NCBI GenBank assembly: GCA_023436585.1
Contig: JAEZIN010000009.1
Coordinates: 1-64,000 of the forward strand
Reading direction: 5' to 3'
DNA from: Bacillota bacterium
GTDB lineage: Bacteria > Bacillota > Clostridia > Christensenellales > Aristaeellaceae
DNA: 64,000 nucleotides
The notes under the pieces are model-generated. The model made no database searches and had not been told where the DNA came from. It saw nothing but the letters and a program-made list of their open reading frames with translations. Every line of letters starts with the position of its first letter. Within the stretch, counting starts at the first letter, position 1. The translations under genes were made by a program, and so were the position numbers. Below are positions 7,944 to 15,893 of the stretch, piece by piece.

Positions 7944-8909
7944 ATGGGCAGAAGGTTCCTGTTACTTACCCTCGGCTTGCTGTTCGTGCTGACATGCACC
8001 CTGGCGGAGGAAGGGTCTCTCCCCTTTACGCCGGTTGACTCAGCACTTGCGCAGGCGCCGGCCGATTCGGCGCCGCCAGAGGCGACAAAGGCTCCGGAAG
8101 CGTCCTTTGTGGATCTGCTGCTGTCTGTGGCCCAGGAAGAGCTCGGATATACGGAAAAGAAAAGCGGCTACACAAAATTTGGCGAATGGTCCGGCGACCC
8201 GTACGCGCAGTGGTGCGCCGAGTTTCTGTGCTGGTCCGTAAACCAGACAGATAAACGCTATGGCACAGACCTGCTGAAGAAGCAATATCCCCTGTACAGC
8301 GGCAGCAATGTGGGCCGGGACTGGTTCATCGCCAGAGGCCGCTATGTGGACAGGAGGGGCACCATCGACGACTGGGGTGCCCAATGGTTCCCCGGCAAGC
8401 AGGCGCCCATGCTAAGGGATGAGTATATTCCCCAGCCGGGCGACTGGATGTATTTCACCTGGCGCAAGGGCCGGGATACCGATCATGTGGCCATGGTGGA
8501 ATACACCGACGTGAATGATAAGGGGCAGGTGGTCATCCATACCATCGAGGGCAACAACCCCTCCAAGGTGGCAAGGAAGGAATACCTGCTGTCCGACCCC
8601 ACCATACTGGGCTACGGCACCGTGAAGGATATGGCGGAGGTCACCATGCGCCCCGGCAACAAGGGCGAAAAGGTGCGCCAATTGCAGGCGAAGCTGAAGG
8701 AGCTTGCCCTGATCGGTGAGAATGATATCGACGGGGTTTTCGGCGGAAAGACGGCCGTGGCCGTCCGCACTTTTCAAAAGGATTTTATGCCCGGCAAGCA
8801 TGTAAACGGCATTGCGGATATGGAGACGCAGTTTGCCATAGCGGATGAGATTGAAAACAGGTTGGATGCAGACACCTCCAATTGGCTCGTGGCCAACGAC
8901 GGCGGCTGA
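7944..8909 (+). CDS. Secreted CHAP-domain protein with C-terminal peptidoglycan-binding domain
   Basis: A 321-residue exported cell-wall protein. A signal peptide (about residues 1-21, ending CTLAEE) is followed by a Pro/Ala-rich linker and a CHAP-like amidase/endopeptidase domain (about 56-210) with catalytic Cys91 (AQWCAEFLCW) and His181 (DTDHVAMVEY). A peptidoglycan_binding_1 domain covers about 235-285 (MRPGNKGEKVRQLQAKL, IDGVFGGKTAVAV). The first in-frame ATG is eight codons earlier, but the second follows AAGGAGGTGTCTGC, so it is chosen. Likely a wall-remodelling hydrolase. A terminator follows. Confidence 0.88.
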   Translation: MGRRFLLLTLGLLFVLTCTLAEEGSLPFTPVDSALAQAPADSAPPEATKAPEASFVDLLLSVAQEELGYTEKKSGYTKFGEWSGDPYAQWCAEFLCWSVNQTDKRYGTDLLKKQYPLYSGSNVGRDWFIARGRYVDRRGTIDDWGAQWFPGKQAPMLRDEYIPQPGDWMYFTWRKGRDTDHVAMVEYTDVNDKGQVVIHTIEGNNPSKVARKEYLLSDPTILGYGTVKDMAEVTMRPGNKGEKVRQLQAKLKELALIGENDIDGVFGGKTAVAVRTFQKDFMPGKHVNGIADMETQFAIADEIENRLDADTSNWLVANDGG

Positions 8910-8927
8910 AAAGCAAGCTGCAAATAG

Positions 8928-8977
8928 GGCTGTCTCAATGCGAAAAATGCGCGGCGGGACAGCCTGTTTTTTTATAC
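8928..8977 (+). terminator. Terminator after the CHAP gene
   Basis: GGCTGTC (8928-8934) pairs with GACAGCC (8958-8964), followed by TGTTTTTTT. The loop holds a weak inner ATGCG/GCGC pairing. Confidence 0.8.
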
Positions 8978-9012
8978 CATTCAATAGCTGCCGCATGCGT
9001 GCGTATAAAGCG

Positions 9013-9042
9013 CTTTACTTCAAGCAAATGTTTCAATATAAT
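9013..9042 (+). promoter_or_regulatory. Likely promoter of the gene at 9138
   Basis: TTTACT (9013-9018) and a consensus TATAAT (9037-9042) are separated by 18 bp. Confidence 0.55.
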
Positions 9043-9137
9043 TTGTCATGGCAAATACGCGGAGCGGCCTGATTGATTGAGAAAACACATTTGGAACATG
9101 CAGCATTTACACGAAATAAAAACGAAGGAGGGCGAAA

Positions 9138-9818
9138 ATGCCGCCATACTTTGGCATGCATCTTCAACGGAAAACAGGTTGTTTGCCTGAAAATTATGTG
9201 GCGCAAATCTACGCCGCAATCATGGGCTTTGGCTGCCCTTTCAAAAGCGGATACGGATATGGGTTTCACGAAGTCGCAACGTACGAAGAAATTGTAAGCT
9301 GGAACCAAACGAAACTGCAGCAGGGATTTAAGCTGGGCCGTACGGAACACTGCCGTAATGATTATATGCAAATTTTGTTTGATTCCCAGGTTTTCAGCGA
9401 AATGCGGGGATTTTGGTCATATGACGAATCTGAGATCAGCTTTAGCCTGATCATTCCTGAATACGATATCCTGTATTGTGATGGGAACAGCAAAGAACGT
9501 GAAGCAAGAATATCCTATTTGCGCATGCTGGGAATTAGAATATGGGAAACAGGTTTGGTGCATGCGATCCAAACCAGTTTGGAGATAGATGGCTATTTCA
9601 ATTTGGACAAGGTTCTTGCCGGCGAAAATGTGATGACCCGCCCATTTGCGATCATTCCAAGGGATGCATTAAAGAATTTCAAAAACACGTATTTTGAGGG
9701 TATGGTTGATGTGGTGAATAACGGCGTTTTATTGGAGAAAGACAAGGACCTTTGGAACCGCAGCCTTGAGGCGGCCGAGCAGGAATATGCACGGTACCGC
9801 CGCTCAAGACATTTTTGA
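9138..9818 (+). CDS. Hypothetical protein
   Basis: Not recognised. A 226-residue protein with an excellent ribosome site (GAAGGAGGGCGAAA before ATG), so it is real. No signal peptide or membrane segment; mixed alpha/beta composition with acidic and aromatic patches such as MRGFWSYDESEISFSLIIPEYD. The C-terminus is basic (EYARYRRSRHF). The coding sequence is visibly more AT-rich than its neighbours, which could mean recent acquisition. It stands alone between two terminators, with its own promoter at 9013-9042. Confidence 0.75.
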   Translation: MPPYFGMHLQRKTGCLPENYVAQIYAAIMGFGCPFKSGYGYGFHEVATYEEIVSWNQTKLQQGFKLGRTEHCRNDYMQILFDSQVFSEMRGFWSYDESEISFSLIIPEYDILYCDGNSKEREARISYLRMLGIRIWETGLVHAIQTSLEIDGYFNLDKVLAGENVMTRPFAIIPRDALKNFKNTYFEGMVDVVNNGVLLEKDKDLWNRSLEAAEQEYARYRRSRHF

Positions 9819-9892
9819 ACCGTTCAGGAAGTTATTTTCAGCATGGGCCGCATATGTAAACGATAACCAAATGTGCAAAATACCCCACATTC

Positions 9893-9941
9893 AAAAAAAG
9901 GCTGTCCCAACGCGCCTGACCCGCGTTGGGACAGCCTTTTT
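9893..9941. terminator. Bidirectional terminator between convergent genes
   Basis: GGCTGTCCCAACGCG pairs perfectly with CGCGTTGGGACAGCC around CCTGACC, with A7 before and T5 after. It serves the unknown gene (+) and aconitase (-). Confidence 0.95.
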
Positions 9942-9951
9942 ACCGGCTTGC

Positions 9952-11883
9952 TTATGCCCCTGCTTCCCTGGTATAGTTCAGCAGCCCGCCGGATAGCAGC
10001 ATACCCCGCTGGCGGCTGGATAAAGGCAGCGTTACCTGAAATATGATTCCCTTTGTTTCATTGACAAGGGTGAATGCTTCCGCTCCGCTTTCCATCTGCT
10101 TTCTGGCATCGGGGAAGGTGATTACATCGCCCTGGCTGATTTTTTCATAATCAGTGACATCCGCAAACGTTAGCGGCAGAATTCCGTTGTTAATGAGATT
10201 ATCTTTATGAATGCGGGCAAACGAGGCGGCGATAATACCCTTCACCTTCAGGTACAGGGGTACCAGCGCCGCGTGCTCCCGGCTGGAGCCCTGGCCGTAA
10301 TTCTGCCCCGCCACCAAAAAACCGCCGTCTGCCGTCTTGGCCCTGGCCGGGAAATCCGGGTCCACGGGCGTCAGGCAATAGTCCGAAAGATACGGAATGT
10401 TGCTGCGGTAAGGCAGCAGCTTGGCGTTGGAGGGCATGATGTGGTCGGTGGTGATATTATCCTCCATTTTTAGGAGCACGGAGCCGGTCAACTGCTCCTC
10501 CAGTGATTCATTGACGGGGAAGGGATGAATGTTGGGACCGCGCACCACTTGCACCGTATCCTCCTGTCCCGCTTCCACAGGGGGCAGGATAAGGTTGTCG
10601 TTGACCATGAACGTTTCCGGCATGGCAACATCAAGATTTACCTCCAGCCCCCGGGGGTCTGTGAGCACGCCGGCAAGCGCGGTGGCCGCCGCCACCTCGC
10701 AGCTGGTCAAATACACCTGGGCGCTTTTTGTCCCCGAGCGGGCATAGAAGTTGCGGTTGTTGGTACGCACGCTGACCGCGTCGCTGGCAGGGCTTTGGCC
10801 CATGCCGATGCAGGGTCCGCAGGCGCATTCCAGTATGCGCGCGCCGGCCTTGATCATATCCGCCAGCGCGCCGTTTTGCGCCAGCATATTAAGCACCTGC
10901 TTGCTGCCGGGGGAAATGACCAGCGACACATCCGGATGGACGGTTTTCCCCTTTAGGATGGCAGCGACACGCATCATATCCAGGTAGCTTGAGTTGGTGC
11001 AGGAGCCGATGCAGACCTGATCCACCTTGATAGGCCCGATTTCGCTTACCTTGGTCACGTTGTCGGGCATATGGGGCCGGGCCGCCAGGGGCTCCAAACC
11101 GCTTAAGTCAATGGTCAGCGTTTCTTCATACATTGCGTCTTCGTCGGCGGACAGAGGCATATAATCCCCCTCCCGGCCCTGGGCCTTCAAGAAGGCCCTT
11201 GTGACCTCATCGCTGGGGAAAATGGAAGTGGTTGCGCCAAGCTCCGCGCCCATATTGGCGATGGTGGCCCGCTCGGGCACCGACAAGGTTTTCACGCCCT
11301 CGCCCGTGTATTCCATCACTTTTCCCACACCGCCCTTGACGGTTAATTGGCGAAGCACCTCCAGTATGATATCCTTGGCCGCCACAAAGGGGCGCAGGGA
11401 GCCCGTCAGCCGCACGTTTACCACCTTGGGACAATGTAAATAGTACGCGCCGCCACCCATGGCCACCGCCACATCCAGCCCGCCGGCGCCGATGGCGATC
11501 ATGCCCAGCCCGCCGCAGGTGGGGGTATGGCTGTCGCTGCCTAAAAGCGTCTGGCCGGGAATGCCAAAGCGCTCCAGGTGCACCTGGTGGCAGATACCGT
11601 TGCCGGGCTTGGAGCAGTACACGCCGTGCTTTTTCGCCACGGTCTGTATGTATTTATGGTCATCGGCGTTTTCAAAGCCGGTTTGCAGCGTGTTATGGTC
11701 GATGTACGCCACAGACTTTTGGGTACGCACCCTTTTCACACCCATGGCCTCAAACTGCAGGTACGCCATTGTGCCGGTGGAGTCCTGGGTCAGTGTCTGG
11801 TCAATTTTGACGGCGATCTCCCGTCCGGGGATCAATTCTCCGGCCATAAGGTGGGCCGCGAGTATTTTTTGCGTCAGGTTCAT
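9952..11883 (-). CDS. Aconitate hydratase
   Basis: Aconitase (citrate to isocitrate, 4Fe-4S enzyme) of 643 residues, the compact single-chain type found in clostridia and Thermotogae. The N-terminal three quarters carries SKPGNGICHQVHLERFG, LLGSDSHTPTCGGLG, the cluster cysteine in VCIGSCTNSSY and the pair in CACGPCIGMGQSPAS. The C-terminal swivel domain has NYGQGSSREHAAL and FARIHKDNLINNGILPL. The frame extends 39 codons upstream, but the ATG after GGAGGGCATC matches the family start. Supplies 2-oxoglutarate for glutamate synthesis in an anaerobe. A perfect promoter and a possible operator precede it. Confidence 0.93.
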   Translation of the reverse strand: MNLTQKILAAHLMAGELIPGREIAVKIDQTLTQDSTGTMAYLQFEAMGVKRVRTQKSVAYIDHNTLQTGFENADDHKYIQTVAKKHGVYCSKPGNGICHQVHLERFGIPGQTLLGSDSHTPTCGGLGMIAIGAGGLDVAVAMGGGAYYLHCPKVVNVRLTGSLRPFVAAKDIILEVLRQLTVKGGVGKVMEYTGEGVKTLSVPERATIANMGAELGATTSIFPSDEVTRAFLKAQGREGDYMPLSADEDAMYEETLTIDLSGLEPLAARPHMPDNVTKVSEIGPIKVDQVCIGSCTNSSYLDMMRVAAILKGKTVHPDVSLVISPGSKQVLNMLAQNGALADMIKAGARILECACGPCIGMGQSPASDAVSVRTNNRNFYARSGTKSAQVYLTSCEVAAATALAGVLTDPRGLEVNLDVAMPETFMVNDNLILPPVEAGQEDTVQVVRGPNIHPFPVNESLEEQLTGSVLLKMEDNITTDHIMPSNAKLLPYRSNIPYLSDYCLTPVDPDFPARAKTADGGFLVAGQNYGQGSSREHAALVPLYLKVKGIIAASFARIHKDNLINNGILPLTFADVTDYEKISQGDVITFPDARKQMESGAEAFTLVNETKGIIFQVTLPLSSRQRGMLLSGGLLNYTREAGA

Positions 11884-11915
11884 GATGCCCTCCATTGCGC
11901 ATGCAATCCTGTTTT

Positions 11916-11967
11916 TTGTATACAAGGATAATGGTTGCAGTATACGGAAGCTGATTGCGCCTGTCAA
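11916..11967 (-). promoter_or_regulatory. Aconitase promoter with a candidate operator
   Basis: On the minus strand TTGACA (11962-11967), 17 bp and TATACT (11939-11944). Just past the expected transcription start lies the palindrome TTGTATACAA (11916-11925); a second GTATAC overlaps the -10. The palindrome fits the loose GntR/FadR-type pattern TNGT-N-ACNA, so repression there is possible; the regulator is unknown. Confidence 0.7.
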
Positions 11968-12099
11968 GGCGGTTCTGACAAAAATGCACGAAAGATACAA
12001 CCGGGCGCGGGTCAGAAAATGGACAGCTTGTAAAAATTGGCGGCGGACCGGCCTTCTAAGTGGGTGACTTTCCGCAGCGAAACACCGGGATATTTTCTA

Positions 12100-12128
12100 T
12101 TGCGAAAGGACAATCGACACTGTATACT
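12100..12128 (+). promoter_or_regulatory. Promoter of the YczE-like gene
   Basis: TTGCGA (12100-12105), a 17-bp spacer and TATACT (12123-12128), about 75 nt before the start codon. Confidence 0.65.
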
Positions 12129-12202
12129 GGACGGGTATTCCTGGGGTATGCACTGCCGGCTAGAAACAAAGATAGATTTAATGCATGAGGGTGGAGAATA
12201 AC

Positions 12203-12892
12203 ATGCTGCAAAAGCCAAACGTGAGGGATTGGTTCGGTTACGTGGTCGGCCTGATTCTGGTGGCTTTCGGGACGGCACTGTATGCCAAAAGCGCCATGGG
12301 CACGGCGGTGGGCTCCTCCCTGGCGTATGTGGTCAGCCGCAAATTTCTGTTTTTCAGCTTCGGCGTATGGACGTATGTGGTGCAGGGGTTAACCATGCTT
12401 TCCATGATCGCCATTGTCCGCAAAGTCAAGGTGGACTACCTGGCATCCTTCTTGACATCGGTGGCGGCGGGATATATGATCGACTTTTTCATATTCTGCA
12501 TCCGTGCGCTGCCCACCGACACGCTGGCATTGCGCATTCTTTATTACTTGATGGGATATTTGATCCTCACTTGCGGCGTGGGAGCGCTTATGCTGACGCG
12601 CCTGCCCATTGCGCCTTTTGATATGTTCCTCCGGGAAGTAAGCTACTACAAGAACATGAGCATACAAAGCGTCAAGCTGCGCTTTGATATGGTCGTCCTG
12701 TCGGTAGGCCTGATCCTGTCTATTGTGCTGTACGGCAGCCTGGAGGGCATTGGCGTCGGCACCTTCTTTGCCGCCTTGTCCAACGGTCCCACCATCCAGT
12801 GGATGCGCAAGCGCTGGCTGCGCATCCTGGACAGCATACCAATCATGCGTGATTCCCAGGCTAAAATGCCTCCGGCAGCGGATAATCTTTGA
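12203..12892 (+). CDS. YczE/YitT-like integral membrane protein
   Basis: A 229-residue membrane protein with five or six hydrophobic segments. The opening GYVVGLILVAFGTALYAKSAMGTAVGSSL is typical of the YczE/YyaS family, and RLPIAPFDMFL and LRFDMVVLSVGLILS are repeated elsewhere in that family. Function is not established; B. subtilis yczE lies in the surfactin region. An ATG six codons earlier exists, but the one after GGTGGAGAATAAC is favoured. The last 32 nt overlap the 3' end of the convergent egsA-like gene. Confidence 0.8.
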   Translation: MLQKPNVRDWFGYVVGLILVAFGTALYAKSAMGTAVGSSLAYVVSRKFLFFSFGVWTYVVQGLTMLSMIAIVRKVKVDYLASFLTSVAAGYMIDFFIFCIRALPTDTLALRILYYLMGYLILTCGVGALMLTRLPIAPFDMFLREVSYYKNMSIQSVKLRFDMVVLSVGLILSIVLYGSLEGIGVGTFFAALSNGPTIQWMRKRWLRILDSIPIMRDSQAKMPPAADNL

Positions 12893-14228
12893 GATATTCC
12901 TCCATCAGCCCGCATTCGTCAATGAGCTTGAACAGCGTGTAGCGTGTGCGGTAATCCTTGGCACAATGCATGGATACATGCAACAGAGGTTCGTCCACAT
13001 GAAGCTCCGCGGGCGTCATAGGCGCACCCAGCTCCCGCATGGCGTTTTCGATGCTCTTAAGCGATGGAAGCTCCAAAATAACTTCCTTTAAATGAGAAAA
13101 GCCTTCTTGCGCTGCTTTGATGCGGCGCAGTTGTTCTTCCCAGGTGAGAAAATCACCGGGGTTATCCTGAATAATGGCATTGGCCGCCTCGTTCCCGTAG
13201 GCGAAGCGGAGCCACTTTTCCCTCTCCTCCCGGCTTTGACGCCGGGACTTTATTTTTTCAAGATCGAGCTTTGAAAGATCCTCCTGCGCAAAGCGTGTAA
13301 ACAAAGGCCAGCACAATAGTGTCGCCACTCCGACGGATGCGCCGTGGGCCGGCGGATGGTTCCCGTGAAGGATCTGCATCATTTCCCAATAATGGGCGAT
13401 GTTGTGCTCCACCGAAGCCACCGCCCTGGTGTGGCCGACAATCATAATGGTTACGCCGGCCAGGAGCAGCGCTTCGATGAGGATGCGTATGCCCTTTTCC
13501 GTCCTTTTTCGTATTTCGCCTACGTTCTCCACCAGCTTGTTCACTGCGTCCAGCACAATTTGACCGCACACCGGGCAGTACGTTTCGCCGTTGATGATGC
13601 TGCCGATCAACCAATCCGCCCTGGCGATATATTTGCCCAGCACATCCCCCACGCCGGACTGCACCATGGATAGAGGGGCCGTTCGCAGAATGTCAATGTC
13701 GCAGACAATGATCTCCGGACATACACCGGCCCTGTGGATCTTTACGCCGCGCAATAAAAGCGGAGCCACCACGGAGGTGTACCCGTCCATGGAGGGAGCC
13801 GTGCCGATACAGACGAAAGGCAGCTTTGTACGTGTGGCGCTTATGCGGGTGGTATCGGTGATGGAGCCCGACCCCACGCTTACCAGAAACTGAGTTTCAG
13901 GTTGAATGGATAAAAGCACCTCGCCGCAGGCCCGCTCATCCGGGTCCATGGCATGCTCCCGGCGGATGACGCAGGGGATCACCGAAAAGCCGGCTTCCAC
14001 AAGGAGGCGCTCCGCCTCCCGCCCGGCGATTTCATAGGTGTTGTTGTCGGCCACCAGCACGCAATGGGTGCCGAGGTTCCGCGCTTTGATGTAGTCCGGC
14101 AGATGCTTCATTAGGTCCGTACCCACATAGATATCCTGGGCCGGCAGATGGTGCTCCAAAGGACACGAACACGCAAGGCCCTTCAAAACCAGCTTGGAGG
14201 AAGCGTCATAGCCGATGGTCACGGGCAT
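12861..14228 (-). CDS. egsA: sn-glycerol-1-phosphate dehydrogenase (AraM/EgsA type)
   Basis: Metal-dependent NAD(P)H dehydrogenase reducing DHAP to sn-glycerol-1-phosphate, 455 residues. The N-terminal Rossmann part has the VSVGSGSITDTTR nucleotide motif and the CIGTAPSMDGYTS loop. The metal-binding part has GVGDVLGKY with its Asp and histidines in HNIAHYWEM and HGASVGVATLL. It is longer at the C-terminus than archaeal enzymes (about 350 residues), like bacterial AraM proteins. ATG follows AAAAGGAGA. In Bacillus this enzyme feeds heptaprenylglyceryl lipids. Its leader holds an intrinsic terminator. Confidence 0.9.
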   Translation of the reverse strand: MPVTIGYDASSKLVLKGLACSCPLEHHLPAQDIYVGTDLMKHLPDYIKARNLGTHCVLVADNNTYEIAGREAERLLVEAGFSVIPCVIRREHAMDPDERACGEVLLSIQPETQFLVSVGSGSITDTTRISATRTKLPFVCIGTAPSMDGYTSVVAPLLLRGVKIHRAGVCPEIIVCDIDILRTAPLSMVQSGVGDVLGKYIARADWLIGSIINGETYCPVCGQIVLDAVNKLVENVGEIRKRTEKGIRILIEALLLAGVTIMIVGHTRAVASVEHNIAHYWEMMQILHGNHPPAHGASVGVATLLCWPLFTRFAQEDLSKLDLEKIKSRRQSREEREKWLRFAYGNEAANAIIQDNPGDFLTWEEQLRRIKAAQEGFSHLKEVILELPSLKSIENAMRELGAPMTPAELHVDEPLLHVSMHCAKDYRTRYTLFKLIDECGLMEEYLKDYPLPEAF

Positions 14229-14339
14229 AGCAACCGTCTCCTTTTATAGAGGGATCATAACACGCAGTTTATTTCTTGATATCTCATTCGCCTGCGGTTT
14301 TGCGTTTTCCTGCCGGAGGACCGGTGGAGCGGCCGGCTT

Positions 14340-14370
14340 AAAAAAAAGCGCCTTTGCCAGCGGCAAGGCG
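14340..14370 (-). terminator. Terminator in the egsA leader, or end of an unseen minus-strand RNA
   Basis: On the minus strand CGCCTTGCC, a GCT loop and GGCAAAGGCG (one bulge) are followed by eight T. It points toward egsA, 112 nt ahead of its start, and no minus-strand gene precedes it before the VOC gene, which lies beyond an opposite-strand gene. It may be an attenuator or riboregulator, or may end a small RNA. I matched no known riboswitch core here. Confidence 0.65.
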
Positions 14371-14575
14371 TGATTCTGCCTGGTGCACCGGGATTTTAAG
14401 CGGACGTTCCTGCCCGATTCTGTTCTCCCGGCCGCTTTCAGGCAATCAGAAACGGTCAAAAATCCATTGCATTGGAAACAAGCAAAACATACCCTCACAA
14501 TAGAAACACAAAATCATGAAGGCAGAATAGTATGAAGCGGAGAGGGTCTCCAAATCTAAGTAAGGTGATGTCTTT

Positions 14576-15127
14576 ATGATCCAAGATAGATGCAACGGGT
14601 ACTACCCCGCAATGGGATATGACAACGGCTATGCCGAGCCCGGCACCGATATCGTGGCGCAGAACGAATCGTACGGCAAATGGCAAAAGCCCGTATGTGA
14701 CAGACAGGTTGCCCTGAACGCGTCAAGCGGTGGCGCCGGCCCCCTGCCCATTATTACGACTCTGCTGTCCAGCCCCATCAATGTGGTTTCAACGTCCATA
14801 GATACCACCGGAATGGGCAATACAAACAACCTGCTGACATTCACCAGCAATATCAGCTTGCCCCTGGGGATCTCCGTTACGCTGAATTTCCAGATCCAGC
14901 GCGTATACAACAACGGTTCTCCCCTGAATGTCGGCTCCACCTATACGTTCTCCACGACGGTTGTCGTATTGGAGTCGGAAGCTTTCAGCTTCCAGTTCAT
15001 GGACGCAAACGTGCCGGAAGGCTACTACACCTACTCGGTGAGCCTGTCGACGAACTCCATCGTCGATATCACGCCGGGTGCCACGGTCAACAACGCTGTT
15101 CTCAGCGTGCTTGCTGTCGCTGTCTGA
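14576..15127 (+). CDS. DUF4489-like protein
   Basis: A 183-residue protein with no signal peptide. A polar N-terminus rich in Tyr and Asn (about 1-45) precedes a beta-rich domain (about 55-183). Its order of blocks (INVVSTSIDTTGM, LLTFTSNI, VTLNFQIQRV, YTFSTTVVVLESEAFSFQF, YYTYSVSLST, GATVNNAVLSVLAV) matches the layout I know from clostridial DUF4489 proteins, thought to be coat- or exosporium-like. The usual cysteines of that family are missing. ATG follows AAGGTGATG. Monocistronic with its own terminator. Confidence 0.65.
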   Translation: MIQDRCNGYYPAMGYDNGYAEPGTDIVAQNESYGKWQKPVCDRQVALNASSGGAGPLPIITTLLSSPINVVSTSIDTTGMGNTNNLLTFTSNISLPLGISVTLNFQIQRVYNNGSPLNVGSTYTFSTTVVVLESEAFSFQFMDANVPEGYYTYSVSLSTNSIVDITPGATVNNAVLSVLAVAV

Positions 15128-15151
15128 TAAGGGACGGAAAAACACCCACAG

Positions 15152-15185
15152 CCGGGTCGGCCTCTGTATGGCAGACCCGGTTTTT
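15152..15185 (+). terminator. Terminator after the DUF4489-like gene
   Basis: CCGGGTC and GACCCGG form the stem and TTTTT follows. It lies between convergent genes. Confidence 0.85.
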
Positions 15186-15196
15186 GCATGCCTTAT

Positions 15197-15697
15197 CTAG
15201 CCCTCGCGGGCTTTTTTCAACGCACTGATATCCAGCTTTTTCATTTGCAGCATGGCTTCCATCATACGCTCCGACTTTTCGGGGTCGGGATCGTTCATCA
15301 GCTCGTTGAATTCCACGGGAACCACCTGCCAGGATACGCCAAATTTATCCTTGAGCCATCCGCACTGCTGCGCGCTTTCATCCCCGCCCTCCGTAAGCTT
15401 GCTCCAGAAATAATCGGCCTCCTCCTGGGTGTCGCAGTTGATAATAAAGGAGATGGCCTCATTAAATTGAAAAACAGGCCCGCCGTTTAGCGCCAGGAAG
15501 TCCTGGCCAAAAAGCGTAAACTCCACGGTCATCACGGTGCCTTCCTCCATGCCGTGTATGTCATGGCCGGCCTTGCCGTAGCGGGTGATCGTGCCCATTA
15601 TTGAACCGGGGAATACGGAGGTATAGAACCTGACCGCCTCCTCCGCTTGAGAGGCGAACCAGAGGTTGGGGACAATTTTGGAAATCTTGCTTGCCAT
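15197..15697 (-). CDS. VOC family protein (PhnB / 3-demethylubiquinone methyltransferase-like fold)
   Basis: A 166-residue vicinal-oxygen-chelate protein of the 3-dmu-9_3-mt/PhnB group. Typical blocks are ISKIVPNLWFASQAEEAVRFYTSVFPGS, TVEFTLFGQDFLALNGGP, FNEAISFIINCDTQEEADYFW and WLKDKFGVSWQVVP. The reaction is unknown; the ubiquinone name is historical and not expected here. ATG follows AAAGGAGTAAATCCC. Single gene, convergent with the DUF4489-like gene. Confidence 0.9.
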   Translation of the reverse strand: MASKISKIVPNLWFASQAEEAVRFYTSVFPGSIMGTITRYGKAGHDIHGMEEGTVMTVEFTLFGQDFLALNGGPVFQFNEAISFIINCDTQEEADYFWSKLTEGGDESAQQCGWLKDKFGVSWQVVPVEFNELMNDPDPEKSERMMEAMLQMKKLDISALKKAREG

Positions 15698-15818
15698 GGG
15701 ATTTACTCCTTTTCCTTAAAATCCGAAACTGGCGCTACAGATACTATACCAAAAAAAGAGGTCATCAAAACAGCGCCGCATGCGGACGAAAATACAGGCT
15801 CATATCCGCCCGAAATCG

Positions 15819-15848
15819 TTGACAATTGGAGAGCGCATCCTCTATACT
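15819..15848 (+). promoter_or_regulatory. Promoter of the sensor kinase gene
   Basis: TTGACA (15819-15824) and TATACT (15843-15848) with an 18-bp spacer, about 40 nt before the ribosome site. Confidence 0.75.
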
Positions 15849-15893
15849 TTGTTTTACAAGTTTTTTTTATAATGCATTTTACGGAGGCCGGCC

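Noticed and set aside
14244..14498. 84-residue minus-strand frame before egsA
   Set aside because: It spans the terminator hairpin, lacks a ribosome site and has no protein-like pattern. Treated as leader.
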